Notes: generated from the letters alone by a model not told the origin. A DNA stretch of 20,686 nucleotides from Verrucomicrobia bacterium 12-59-8 (GCA_002279765.1 NCCR01000052.1:3896-24581); one strand, 5' to 3'; positions 8,685 to 16,237 are shown, counted from the first letter of the stretch. Numbers and translations are program-made.

Positions 8685-9484
8685 TTGCACAGCAGGGGGT
8701 CAAAATTCAGCTTGTCTCTGAGCAGTCCGCCATCGTTCCCGGCAAGCCCTTCACGGTTGGCCTCTGGCTGGAGCATGATCGCGGTTATCACACCTACTGG
8801 CGGTTTCCCGGGATTGTCGGGGTGCCGACGCAGATCCAATGGCACTTGCCTCGTGGTTGGAAGGCGGGTGAACTCATCTATCCCGAGCCTGAGCGCACGC
8901 TGATGTTCAAGATCAAGGCGCAGGGGTTTGATCGTGATGTGATGCTGCGCACGGAGATCACGCCACCGGCGAATTTGAAGGTGGGTGAATCTGTCACACT
9001 CACTGGAACTGCGTCTTGGATGGCTTGCGGCAACACCTGTCACCCCGGCTCGATGGATCTCAGCCTGACCTTGCCTGTGGCTGAAACAGCCGAGCTGAAT
9101 GCGAAGTGGCACAAGCTGCTCAATGACGAACGCGCCCGCGCCGAACAGACCAGTGATGCGTGGGCCTCCACCGCCAGCGAGAAAGGCGACACCATCACCC
9201 TCGTACTCAAGCCCGCCTCCGCCGAAGCCCGCCCCAGGAAAAACCAGCGTGAGGATGATCCCATCATCGCTTTCACCGAAGACGGCTGGTTCGACAGCGA
9301 CAAGCCGCAGACCATTCGGCCTCACTCCGACGGCACTCTCACCATCACCCTCATCAAAGCCGACGCCTACCTCGGTAACAAACCGCCGAAGACACTGCGC
9401 GTGATTTTGCGCAATGATGAGGGTTGGTTGCAGGGTGGGAAGCTGAAGTGCCTGCAGATTGCGCCGAGGATCGAGCGCCAATGA
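8585..9484 (+). CDS. Secreted orphan DsbD-alpha-like (DsbD N-terminal domain) protein
   Basis: About 299 residues. After a signal peptide (RRFVLLLTLLLSSFVLQYSSFA, split here by repeat units) comes the DsbD N-terminal immunoglobulin-like domain: GLWLEHDRGYHTYWRFPG, PTQIQWHLPRGWKAG, YPEPERT, then SWMACGNTCHPG with Cys148 and Cys152 as the CxxxC redox pair. In full-length DsbD this domain passes electrons to periplasmic partners. The transmembrane and thioredoxin domains are absent here and in the neighbours, so either a DsbD/CcdA elsewhere supplies electrons or the protein has another thiol role. Starts at 8585, 8588 and 8606 are all in frame and all lie within a seven-base repeat array; none has a Shine-Dalgarno. 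A REP unit starts two bases after the stop codon. Confidence 0.8.
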   Translation: MMNAQCRMTNGPSRRFVLLLTLLLSSFVLQYSSFAQQGVKIQLVSEQSAIVPGKPFTVGLWLEHDRGYHTYWRFPGIVGVPTQIQWHLPRGWKAGELIYPEPERTLMFKIKAQGFDRDVMLRTEITPPANLKVGESVTLTGTASWMACGNTCHPGSMDLSLTLPVAETAELNAKWHKLLNDERARAEQTSDAWASTASEKGDTITLVLKPASAEARPRKNQREDDPIIAFTEDGWFDSDKPQTIRPHSDGTLTITLIKADAYLGNKPPKTLRVILRNDEGWLQGGKLKCLQIAPRIERQ

Positions 9485-9486
9485 TC

Positions 9487-9610
9487 GGAGGTTAGGCTTC
9501 CAGCCTGACCAAGGCCTGAGGCGTCCCGCGCTTTCATCCCATTGCAATCATCTGCTCTCAGGACAGGCCAGAGGCCCATCTTTCATTGACAGCCGGGACG
9601 GCTATCCTCC
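9487..9610. repeat. Left REP composite: one forward and two inverted hairpin units
   Basis: The forward unit begins GGAGGTT, followed by stem AGGCT (9494-9498), loop TCC and stem AGCCT (9502-9506), then GGCCTGAGGCGTCCCGC to 9529. Two inverted units follow at 9562-9580 (degenerate, stem GGGCC/GGCCT with loop TCT on the minus strand) and 9588-9610 (minus strand GGAGGATAGCCG-TCC-CGGCTGTC). The two inverted units start 26 bases apart. The layout is repeated to the right of the RAYT gene. The forward unit starts two bases after the DsbD-like stop and the last unit ends ten bases before the RAYT start. Confidence 0.82.
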
Positions 9611-9620
9611 AGAGTGACGC

Positions 9621-10289
9621 ATGAGTTTCCGCGATGGGCCCCCTGATTTCGAGCCACTCGACCAATCACGTCCCATCATCAAACTCCGGCGCAAACTGCC
9701 GCACTGGACTCAGGATGGAGCTACGTACTTCATCACGTTTCGTCTCGCAGATTCGCTGCCTGCTGAAAAATTGCGAGAGATGGAGCGCTTTCGTGAAGAG
9801 TGGTTGCTCGCGCACCCGGAACCACGTGGGGATGATGTCTGGCAGGAACTTCATCGCGAAAGCATGCGCCGTGTCGATGATTGGCTGGACGCTGGCAGCG
9901 GCGAATGCTGGCTACGCGACTTGGCTTGCGCTAATGTCGTCAGCCGTGCCTTGCATCACTTTCATGATCAGCGCTGCTTTCTTTCCTGCTACTGCATCAT
10001 GCCCAATCACGTGCATGTGCTGGTGAGGCCGTTTGTGGGAATGGATCTGGCGGACCTGCTGCACTCGTGGAAAAGCTTCACCGCCAAAGAAATTAATAAA
10101 CGCTTGGGCCGCTCCGGTGAGGTTTGGGAGGCGGAGAGTTACGATACATTGGTACGCGATGTGGAGCACCTTTGGAGAGCGCTACGCTACATTGGCAGGA
10201 ATCCTGGCAAGGCTGGGATTCCTGAGGCGCAATGGGTGCGATATGTACATCCCGAATGGGAGAGGGCAGGATGGGGATTTGGAGGTTAG
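9621..10289 (+). CDS. REP-associated tyrosine transposase (RAYT, Y1/IS200-like HUH protein)
   Basis: This 222-residue single-gene transposase-like protein belongs to the domesticated Y1 HUH branch that binds and nicks single-stranded REP hairpins. It has the opening LPHWTQDGATYFITFRLADSLP, the metal-binding HUH motif NHVHVL (His130 and His132) and the catalytic tyrosine region ESYDTLVRDVEHLWRALRYIGRNPGKAG, with Tyr174 as the likely nucleophile. Length and order fit the RAYT family. All key residues are present and the frame is intact, so it may be active. It is embedded between two REP composites. Its last two glycines and TAG stop (GGA GGT TAG at 10281-10289) are the head of the right composite. 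RAYTs are not known to move themselves like ordinary insertion sequences; they are thought to spread REPs. Confidence 0.93.
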   Translation: MSFRDGPPDFEPLDQSRPIIKLRRKLPHWTQDGATYFITFRLADSLPAEKLREMERFREEWLLAHPEPRGDDVWQELHRESMRRVDDWLDAGSGECWLRDLACANVVSRALHHFHDQRCFLSCYCIMPNHVHVLVRPFVGMDLADLLHSWKSFTAKEINKRLGRSGEVWEAESYDTLVRDVEHLWRALRYIGRNPGKAGIPEAQWVRYVHPEWERAGWGFGG

Positions 10290-10411
10290 GGCTCCGGCCT
10301 GATTGTGGCCTGAAGTGCCTTGACTTAAGTTTGAAATCGAAGGCAAAAGGCCACTGTTAAGAGACAGGCCGGAGGCCTATCCTCCGCTGACAGCCGGGAC
10401 GGCTATCTTCC
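10281..10411. repeat. Right REP composite: one forward and two inverted hairpin units
   Basis: The forward unit (10281 on) has head GGAGGTTAG, stem AGGGC/GGCCT with one mismatch and loop TCC, then GGCCTGAAGTGCC. Inverted units lie at 10363-10385 (minus strand GGAGGATAGGCC-TCC-GGCCTGTC) and 10389-10411 (GGAAGATAGCCG-TCC-CGGCTGTC), again starting 26 bases apart. The last unit matches its left-side counterpart at 22 of 23 positions. The composite is framed by, and supplies, the stop codons of two convergent genes. Its hairpins may also end transcription from both sides. Confidence 0.85.
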
Positions 10412-11614
10412 GGATTTCAGGTTTTTATACACCCCAAAGTCATTGAAGAAGAATTTCTTCGCCAGCCAGTACATCCAGTGCTTTTCCGGAATCTCTTCGC
10501 CTTCGCGCCACTGGCTGGTGCGTGGGGTCATGGATTCGATTTCGGCCATGGCGGTCTGGCGGATGGTGGAGTCTTTGGCGGTGTGCTTGGTGACGACGGC
10601 TTTCACCAAGTCGGGGCGTTCGAGGACGATGCAGCCTCGGGTGTTGGCGGAGGCGATGTTGCGGAAGTCGCGGAGGAATTCGCTTTTGGTGAAGACGTCG
10701 AAGAGGTCGTCATTCGTGCGGACGCTTTCCTTGGCGAACTGGATGATGGGGCAGGGCTCGATGGCTCCGGTGGGGCTGATGTGATGGCTGATACCATTGG
10801 CCATGGGGCAGAGGGCCTGGCCGTTGTGATCGTAGTAGGCATCGACGATGGCGATGGGCATCTTGGCGCGCATGTTGACGACGAACTTACGTACCTGGGT
10901 GATCTGCTCGGGCGTGAGGGCGAGGTCGGCGCTGATCTTGGGACCGACGGGGCGGTAGGTGTGGTACCAGGCGTAGTGCACGCCCATGTCGATGAGGCGG
11001 CGCAGCCATTTCTCGGTGAGGAGGTCGTCGATGTTGGTTTTGCAGAGGCTGGTGGCGACACCGGTGAGGACGCGGGCATCGAGGCAGTTCTGCAGGCCGC
11101 GTAGGGTGCGGGTGAGGACGTCTTTGTTGCCACGGCGTTCGTTGCTGACGATCTCGGTGCCTTCGATGCTGACGAGCGGGGTGATGTTGCCGAGCTTGCG
11201 CATGGTTTCGGCGGCCTTCGGAGTGATCATCTGGCCGTTGGTGAAGACCTGGAAGAAGGCGTCCGGGTGCATCGAGAGGAAATCGAAGAGCTCGGGATGC
11301 ATGAAGGGCTCGCCGCCGAGGATGCCGAAGAAGGAGTTGCCGCGCCGTTTGGCGTCGTTCACGATCTTGTTGAGCTCATCGAGATTCAGCGACTCGCGGG
11401 GTTTATCCACGTCCACCCAGCAGCCCTGGCAGCGGAGGTTGCAGGAGTTCAGGATGGAGATGTAGAAGAAGGGCGGGAAGTACTGGCCCTGCTTCATGCG
11501 CTGCTTGTGCAGCATGACTGAGCGCGCCCCTTTGTAGCCGAAATTCCAGCCGATTTTGGCGAGGCAGAGGGGATCGACAGTTTGGAGGATGCGGGAGGTC
11601 AGGGAAAGGAGCAT
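10403..11614 (-). CDS. Radical SAM protein with SPASM-like C-terminal cysteines, function unknown
   Basis: This 403-residue cytoplasmic enzyme has the radical SAM cluster motif CNLRCQGC (Cys58, Cys62 and Cys65), which binds the [4Fe-4S] cluster that cleaves S-adenosylmethionine. GILGGEPFMHPE (the GGE SAM-binding motif) and LVSIEGTE follow. A second cysteine set, LCPMANGISHHISPTGAIEPCPI and later RGC, resembles the SPASM or twitch auxiliary-cluster region found in peptide- and cofactor-modifying enzymes. No precursor peptide or partner gene is visible beside it, so the substrate is unknown; HpnH-like or other small-molecule roles are possible. It is divergent from dnaX. Its final codons GGA AGA TAG lie in an inverted REP unit, so the native end may have been replaced. 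No Shine-Dalgarno was seen at the ATG. Confidence 0.85.
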   Translation of the reverse strand: MLLSLTSRILQTVDPLCLAKIGWNFGYKGARSVMLHKQRMKQGQYFPPFFYISILNSCNLRCQGCWVDVDKPRESLNLDELNKIVNDAKRRGNSFFGILGGEPFMHPELFDFLSMHPDAFFQVFTNGQMITPKAAETMRKLGNITPLVSIEGTEIVSNERRGNKDVLTRTLRGLQNCLDARVLTGVATSLCKTNIDDLLTEKWLRRLIDMGVHYAWYHTYRPVGPKISADLALTPEQITQVRKFVVNMRAKMPIAIVDAYYDHNGQALCPMANGISHHISPTGAIEPCPIIQFAKESVRTNDDLFDVFTKSEFLRDFRNIASANTRGCIVLERPDLVKAVVTKHTAKDSTIRQTAMAEIESMTPRTSQWREGEEIPEKHWMYWLAKKFFFNDFGVYKNLKSGR

Positions 11615-11727
11615 GGGAAGGGGGAAGAGTTGAGCCGGTTCTCAGTGGGCGGTTGGCGGCGGCCGAAGCGCGTCAAGGCTGTGCCATCAAGAACGTCAGG
11701 GCAGGTGGGATGTTCGCTGTGCAGGGG

Positions 11728-11755
11728 GCAAAGTTCAATGTTCAAAGTTCAAAGT
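11728..11755 (-). repeat. Seven-base tandem repeat, four copies (ACTTTGA family, inverted)
   Basis: On the plus strand the units are GCAAAGT, TCAATGT, TCAAAGT and TCAAAGT. On the minus strand this is ACTTTGA, ACTTTGA, ACATTGA, ACTTTGC, and it shares 19 identical bases with the array at 6095-6113. It lies 39 bases before the dnaX start, in a 180-base gap that otherwise holds nothing I recognise. Confidence 0.72.
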
Positions 11756-11794
11756 TCCGGTGGCTTCCAGAATACGCTTCGATAGTCTGAAAGG

Positions 11795-13699
11795 GTGAGT
11801 TACCAAGTTTTTGCCCGCAAATATCGCCCCCAGACTTTTGAAGACGTTCTCGGACAGGATCACGTCGTACGGACGCTGCGCAATGCCATCGCCCAGCAGC
11901 GGCTGGCGCATGCCTACCTGTTTGTGGGGCCGCGTGGCACGGGGAAGACCTCCACGGCGCGTATTTTTGCCAAGGCGCTGTGCTGCAAGAATGGCCCGAG
12001 CGTTGATTTCGATCCGAATGACGAGCTGTGCATCGAGATCGCCGAAGGGCGCTGCATGGACGTGCTGGAAATCGACGGTGCCAGCAATAACGGTGTGGAG
12101 CAGGTGCGCGAGCTGCGGGACAACGTGAAGTACGCCCCGTCGCGCTGCCGTTACAAAATCTACTACATCGATGAGGTGCATATGCTCACGACGGGGGCCT
12201 TCAATGCGCTGCTCAAGACGCTGGAAGAGCCGCCGGAGCACGTGAAGTTCATCTTTGCCACGACGGAGCCAAACAAGATCCTGCCCACGATCATCAGTCG
12301 CTGCCAGCGCTTTGACCTGCGCCGCATTCCAAATGCGGTGATCGCGAAGCACCTGCTGCACATCGCGAAACTGGAGAATGTGAGCCTGGATGAAAAGGCG
12401 GCCTATGCGATCGGCAAAGGAGCGGAAGGCGGGATGCGCGATGCGCAGTCGATGCTGGACCAACTCGTGGCCTTCTGCGGTGGCAACATCACCGAGCAGG
12501 ATGTGCTGGATGTGTTTGGTTTCACCTCAGGTGAAGCCGTGGCGCAACTGGCGCGGCACATTCTTGAAAGCAACACCGTGGGAGCCCTGCGTGCGGTGTA
12601 TGAGCAAAACGAAGCTGGCAAGGAGCTGGGCCGTTTTCTGGGAGATTTGATCCAGCATTTCCGCACGCTGCTGGTGCAGCAGGCCGATCCTGAAGCAGCG
12701 GCGGAAGATTTGAGCCCGGAAGTGGCCGAGGAAGTCGTGGCCCAGGCGCAGATGGCGAATACGGAGCAACTGTTGCGTGTCGTGGATGGCTTGGCTGACG
12801 TCGATGCGCGCATGCGCTGGGCCAGCAACAAGCGCCTGCACTTTGAACTCGGCGTCATCGCCTCCGTGCAGAGCCTGAATGAGGTTTCCATCAGTGATGT
12901 CATCGACGCGCTGGACACCGGCAGCAGTGAGGGGGTGCCCAAGCAGGCCCCCCGCGTGCAGGCAGCGCCACCCTTGCGCCGCGCCGCAGAGCCGATGAAA
13001 GCCGCCCCGCTGGTGATACCCCAGCCCGTGGTGCGCGAAGAGCCTTCCGCGCCCGCCGTGGTGAGGGCACCGGAGCCTGAGCCGCAGCCTGTGGTGAAGG
13101 CGGTGCCCGTCGTGGAGAAAGCGCCTGAGCCAGCACCCGAACGGGCCCCCGTGGTGGCGGCTAAGGTCAAAGAGGCATCTCCTGTGGATGACCCGGAAGA
13201 GCTGTTTGGCAACGATGTTTTCTGGTCGAAGTTCGTTTCGCAGGTGCAGGTGCGTCGCCCTCTGGCAGTTTCCTGGCTGCACTCGGCCACGCTGATGGGC
13301 ATCTCCCGAAATACGATCAAGGTGGGATTCCCACCGAGTGAGAGCTTTGCGCGAGACAGCCTGATGCGACCGGCGCAGATCAGCTTTTTGGAAGGTCTGG
13401 CGCAGGAGTTGACGGGGAAGGCGATGAAGTTCGAGTTTGTGCTCGATACGAGCCTCAAAGCTCCTGCTTTTGCTGAGATCGATCTGGGTCTGCTCAACGA
13501 GCCAGCATCTGCGACAAAGCCAGCGGCTGAAGCCAAGGCTGAGCCTAAAGTCGAGGTGAAAACCGCGCTCCAGGCGGAGCTGATGAAGGCTGATGTGCCT
13601 GCAGCCTCCGCCCCCACTTCGCCTGAAGAGTTCTATAACGATACGTTGATCCAGCAGGCGATGGTGAAGTTCAAGGCGAAGCTGGTGGCGGCAGAGTAA
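11795..13699 (+). CDS. dnaX: DNA polymerase III subunit tau (clamp-loader ATPase)
   Basis: This 634-residue protein loads the sliding clamp and organises the replisome. The AAA+ module opens SYQVFARKYRPQTFEDVLGQ, has Walker A GPRGTGKT (residues 45-52), Walker B YYIDEVHML (Asp126-Glu127), sensor 1 FATTEP and the SRC finger. Domain III follows to about 370. A proline/alanine/glutamate-rich linker (about 375-465) then leads to a tau-type C-terminal domain with WSKFVSQVQVRRPLAVSWL. The GTG start fits the universal SYQVxARKYRP beginning. Two of the four zinc-site cysteines are replaced by Asp. I saw no A-rich slippery heptamer for making a short gamma form. The usual downstream ybaB and recR are absent; a peptide transporter follows 54 bases later. 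Confidence 0.97.
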   Translation: MSYQVFARKYRPQTFEDVLGQDHVVRTLRNAIAQQRLAHAYLFVGPRGTGKTSTARIFAKALCCKNGPSVDFDPNDELCIEIAEGRCMDVLEIDGASNNGVEQVRELRDNVKYAPSRCRYKIYYIDEVHMLTTGAFNALLKTLEEPPEHVKFIFATTEPNKILPTIISRCQRFDLRRIPNAVIAKHLLHIAKLENVSLDEKAAYAIGKGAEGGMRDAQSMLDQLVAFCGGNITEQDVLDVFGFTSGEAVAQLARHILESNTVGALRAVYEQNEAGKELGRFLGDLIQHFRTLLVQQADPEAAAEDLSPEVAEEVVAQAQMANTEQLLRVVDGLADVDARMRWASNKRLHFELGVIASVQSLNEVSISDVIDALDTGSSEGVPKQAPRVQAAPPLRRAAEPMKAAPLVIPQPVVREEPSAPAVVRAPEPEPQPVVKAVPVVEKAPEPAPERAPVVAAKVKEASPVDDPEELFGNDVFWSKFVSQVQVRRPLAVSWLHSATLMGISRNTIKVGFPPSESFARDSLMRPAQISFLEGLAQELTGKAMKFEFVLDTSLKAPAFAEIDLGLLNEPASATKPAAEAKAEPKVEVKTALQAELMKADVPAASAPTSPEEFYNDTLIQQAMVKFKAKLVAAE

Positions 13700-13753
13700 G
13701 TAAAAGCTCGCATTGAGGGGCTTGCTGTCTTTGGATGGCGGACTTCTCACGCC

Positions 13754-15214
13754 ATGACTTCCGAACCCACAGGCCATCCGCGCGGCATTTACACGCTGTT
13801 CTTCACCGAAATGTGGGAACGCTTCAGCTACTACGGCATGAGGGCGCTGCTGGTGCTGTACATGGTGGCGGAGGTGAATCGCGGGGGCATGGGGCTGACG
13901 GATGAAATGGCAGCCGCCATCTATGGCCTCTACACGGCGCTCGTTTACATGACGGCATTGCCGGGCGGCTGGGTGGGGGACCGTCTGATAGGGGCGAAGT
14001 CCGCAGTGTGGTGGGGCGGTATCATCATTGCCACCGGGCATGTGGTACTGGGGCTGCACAGTACGCAGGCGTTTTTCATCGGCCTGATTTTGGTGGCGTT
14101 TGGCTCCGGGCTGCTGAAGTCAAACATGAGCGCGCTGGTGGGGCAACTGTATCCCGAAGGAGGGGCGCGGCGTGACGCCGGCTTTACCTTGTTCTATATG
14201 GGCATCAATGTCGGCGCGCTTTTTGGTCAGTTGTTGTGCGGCTGGCTGGGGGAGGAGGTGGGCTGGCGCTGGGGATTCTCGGCGGCGGCGGTTGGCATGT
14301 TTCTCGGACTAGTGCAGTTCAAGTTCACGCACCAACATGTGGCACAGATCGGCGAACGCGTGGTGCATGAAGGTCAGAATGTGCGGCGTGAATGGACGCT
14401 GCTGCTGCTGGGGCTGGCCGGGGTGGTCGTCTTGGTCGGGCTGGGGGTGGCTGGGATCATCCACATCGATGCCATCAAGTTTGCCCACCACACTGCGTGG
14501 TTCATCTCCGGTGTGGCGCTGTTGTATTTCCTCTGGGCGTTTTTCCTGGCCAAGCTGGGTGTGGTGGAGAAGAAGCGGATGGTGGTCATCCTCGTGCTGT
14601 TTCTGGCCTCGGCGATGTTCTGGGCGGGGTTTGAGCAGGTTGGGTCGTCCTTCAGTATTTTTGCCGAACGATATACCCTGCGGAAATTCGGCGGGTGGGA
14701 GGTTCCGGCGAGCTGGATTCAGGCGCTGAATCCGCTCTGTGTCATCGCGCTGGCTCCGCTCGTCGCGTTGCTGTGGTCACGGCTTGCGCGCAGTGATCGT
14801 GCACCTTCGTTGACGACCAAGATGTCCTGGGCGCTGCTCATGCTGGCACTGGGGTTTGTGGTCGCGGGATGGGCGGCGTATCGCGCTTTAAGCATGGGAC
14901 CCGTGTGGCCCACGTGGTTGATGTCCGTCGTCCTGCTGCACACTCTGGGAGAACTCTTTCTCAGCCCGGTCGGCTTGAGTGCCGTCACCAAGCTGTCGCC
15001 GCCACGCCTCACCGGTCAGATGATGGGCATCTGGTTTCTCGGCAGTTCCTTGGGTGATATTCTCGCGGGAATCTTGGCGGGCGGTGTGACGGGGGATGCC
15101 ACCGCGCAGATGCCCGAGCGTTTCTTCCATGTGGCAATCACTGCCGGGATTTCCGGGGTCGTGCTGCTGATACTCGCACGCTGGATCACGAAGCTGATGC
15201 CGGGGATCAAGTGA
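13754..15214 (+). CDS. POT/PTR-family proton-dependent oligopeptide transporter
   Basis: This 486-residue inner-membrane protein takes up di- and tripeptides with protons. The N-terminus has the POT signature PRGIYTLFFTEMWERFSYYGMRALL, including the ExxERFxYY proton-coupling motif, and the second signature appears as FTLFYMGINVGALFGQLLCGWLGE. Hydrophobic segments recur through the chain, with an internal break near residues 195-220 (QHVAQIGERVVHEGQNVRREW) typical of the loop between the two six-helix bundles. The family usually has 12-14 helices and 450-550 residues, so this one is complete. It follows dnaX by 54 bases on the same strand without a visible Shine-Dalgarno. A REP hairpin begins six bases past the stop and may act as its 3' end. 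Confidence 0.95.
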   Translation: MTSEPTGHPRGIYTLFFTEMWERFSYYGMRALLVLYMVAEVNRGGMGLTDEMAAAIYGLYTALVYMTALPGGWVGDRLIGAKSAVWWGGIIIATGHVVLGLHSTQAFFIGLILVAFGSGLLKSNMSALVGQLYPEGGARRDAGFTLFYMGINVGALFGQLLCGWLGEEVGWRWGFSAAAVGMFLGLVQFKFTHQHVAQIGERVVHEGQNVRREWTLLLLGLAGVVVLVGLGVAGIIHIDAIKFAHHTAWFISGVALLYFLWAFFLAKLGVVEKKRMVVILVLFLASAMFWAGFEQVGSSFSIFAERYTLRKFGGWEVPASWIQALNPLCVIALAPLVALLWSRLARSDRAPSLTTKMSWALLMLALGFVVAGWAAYRALSMGPVWPTWLMSVVLLHTLGELFLSPVGLSAVTKLSPPRLTGQMMGIWFLGSSLGDILAGILAGGVTGDATAQMPERFFHVAITAGISGVVLLILARWITKLMPGIK

Positions 15215-15220
15215 GCCTAC

Positions 15221-15263
15221 GGAGGTCAGGCATCCTGCCTGACAACGGCCTGGGGCGTCCCGC
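15221..15263 (+). repeat. Solitary REP unit of the RAYT-linked family
   Basis: Head GGAG is followed by the perfect palindrome GTCAGGCA (15225-15232), TCC loop, TGCCTGAC (15236-15243), then the family tail GGCCTGGGGCGTCCCGC. It matches the forward unit at 9487 in head, loop and tail but has different, still paired, stem bases. No RAYT gene is adjacent, so it would have been spread in trans. Confidence 0.85.
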
Positions 15264-15312
15264 CTCAGTTTCGAAATAGCTTGGGCATGAGTCGAAATTA
15301 CGCAATGCTGCC

Positions 15313-16185
15313 ATGATGAAGCCTGTGGAAATCAGATGGATGCGGCACGGGCTGTTCTGCCTCATGGCGGCAGGGTTTATGCTTTTGTCGATTGGTTGTC
15401 GCAGCACCCGAAGCTCGGCTCGGGGTCCCCGGGATGGACCACGACCTATCGCCGTGCTGCTTTATACCAATGCGTTGGATGTGAGCGGGCCCACTCCCCG
15501 CGTGGTAGTCGATGAGAATGGGCAGGTCGTTTTCACGGCTTGGGGAACGAAGTGGAAGCAGCAACGTGCATTTTCCCTCTCAACAGCCGAGCTGGATGCC
15601 CTACGCAGGCTGGTGCATGAGCTGGCTGCCATGAAACCGCTGCGCTCTTATGCAGCATTGGATGATCATCACATGGTGATGGATGCTTCTTATGCGCAAA
15701 TGTATGTGCGTGATGGACGGCATGAAACGGCTGTCAGTGTGTACGCGCTTGAATATGTACTGCGTGAAAACGCGGAGGGGATGAAACTGCGTTCTTTTGA
15801 ATCTGGCGGGCCTCCTCCTCAGTTCATGAGATTGTACGATCATTTAAAAGCTCTGGCCGAAACGCAGCCTCCGCGGGCACAGCGTTGGACTCCCCGTCAG
15901 TTTGAAGTGCGTCTGAGAGACGATTTAAAATATCTGGATTCGCCACCTGTGAAGTGGCCTAAAGACTGGCCGACTCCCAATTCCCCCAGCGCGAACGCGC
16001 ACGGGGACCATGCATGGAACGTCCTGCTGGATGGCTCGGAGCTGCCACAACTGCGCCGTTTGCTGCCCTTTGACGAGAGTTACACCGCCGTTAAAATTGA
16101 TGGCAAGATTTGGGCCGCGTGCTGGCGTCCCATTCTTCCCGGGGAGTCTGGGTGGTGGAATACCATGATGAGTTCCCGGCGATGA
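15313..16185 (+). CDS. Hypothetical lipoprotein
   Basis: I do not recognise the family. The 290-residue product starts with a charged segment and a hydrophobic stretch (HGLFCLMAAGFMLLSIGC) ending in a lipobox, LSIGC, with Cys29 as the likely lipidated residue, so it should be anchored in a membrane facing the periplasm. The mature part is mixed alpha/beta, with VVVDENGQVVFTAWGTKWKQQRAFSLSTAELDALRRLVHELA reading as a strand pair then a helix; that piece is encoded at about 15505-15630. It is rich in Trp, Arg and His, with a proline-rich C-terminal third. ATGs at 15313 and 15316 are both possible. It stands alone between a REP unit and a terminator, with nothing to hint at its job. Confidence 0.7.
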   Translation: MMKPVEIRWMRHGLFCLMAAGFMLLSIGCRSTRSSARGPRDGPRPIAVLLYTNALDVSGPTPRVVVDENGQVVFTAWGTKWKQQRAFSLSTAELDALRRLVHELAAMKPLRSYAALDDHHMVMDASYAQMYVRDGRHETAVSVYALEYVLRENAEGMKLRSFESGGPPPQFMRLYDHLKALAETQPPRAQRWTPRQFEVRLRDDLKYLDSPPVKWPKDWPTPNSPSANAHGDHAWNVLLDGSELPQLRRLLPFDESYTAVKIDGKIWAACWRPILPGESGWWNTMMSSRR

Positions 16186-16201
16186 AATCGCTTTGACGAA
16201 A

Positions 16202-16237
16202 AAGCGGGCGGTCAGGCTTTCGCCCAACCGCCCGCTT
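16202..16237 (-). terminator. Intrinsic terminator between convergent genes
   Basis: An 11-bp perfect stem, AAGCGGGCGGT (16202-16212) with ACCGCCCGCTT (16227-16237), encloses a 14-base loop. Read on the minus strand, the stem is followed by further Ts (GCTTTTTCG), as expected for termination of the gene ending at 16261. On the plus strand it lies 16 bases after the lipoprotein stop and could also stop that transcript, though with a poorer T-run. Confidence 0.82.

Noticed and set aside
11585..11605. GGAGGAT and GGAGGTCAGGG near the radical SAM start as another REP
   Set aside because: They resemble the REP head but no inverted stem with a TCC loop follows, and they lie in coding sequence.
11795..13699. 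Programmed frameshift in dnaX making a gamma form
   Set aside because: No run such as A AAA AAG was found; the longest A-runs are four bases without a fitting downstream structure.
12403..14059. Long minus frames across dnaX and the start of the transporter
   Set aside because: Both plus-strand genes are unmistakable and the minus frames are Ser- or His-rich without motifs.
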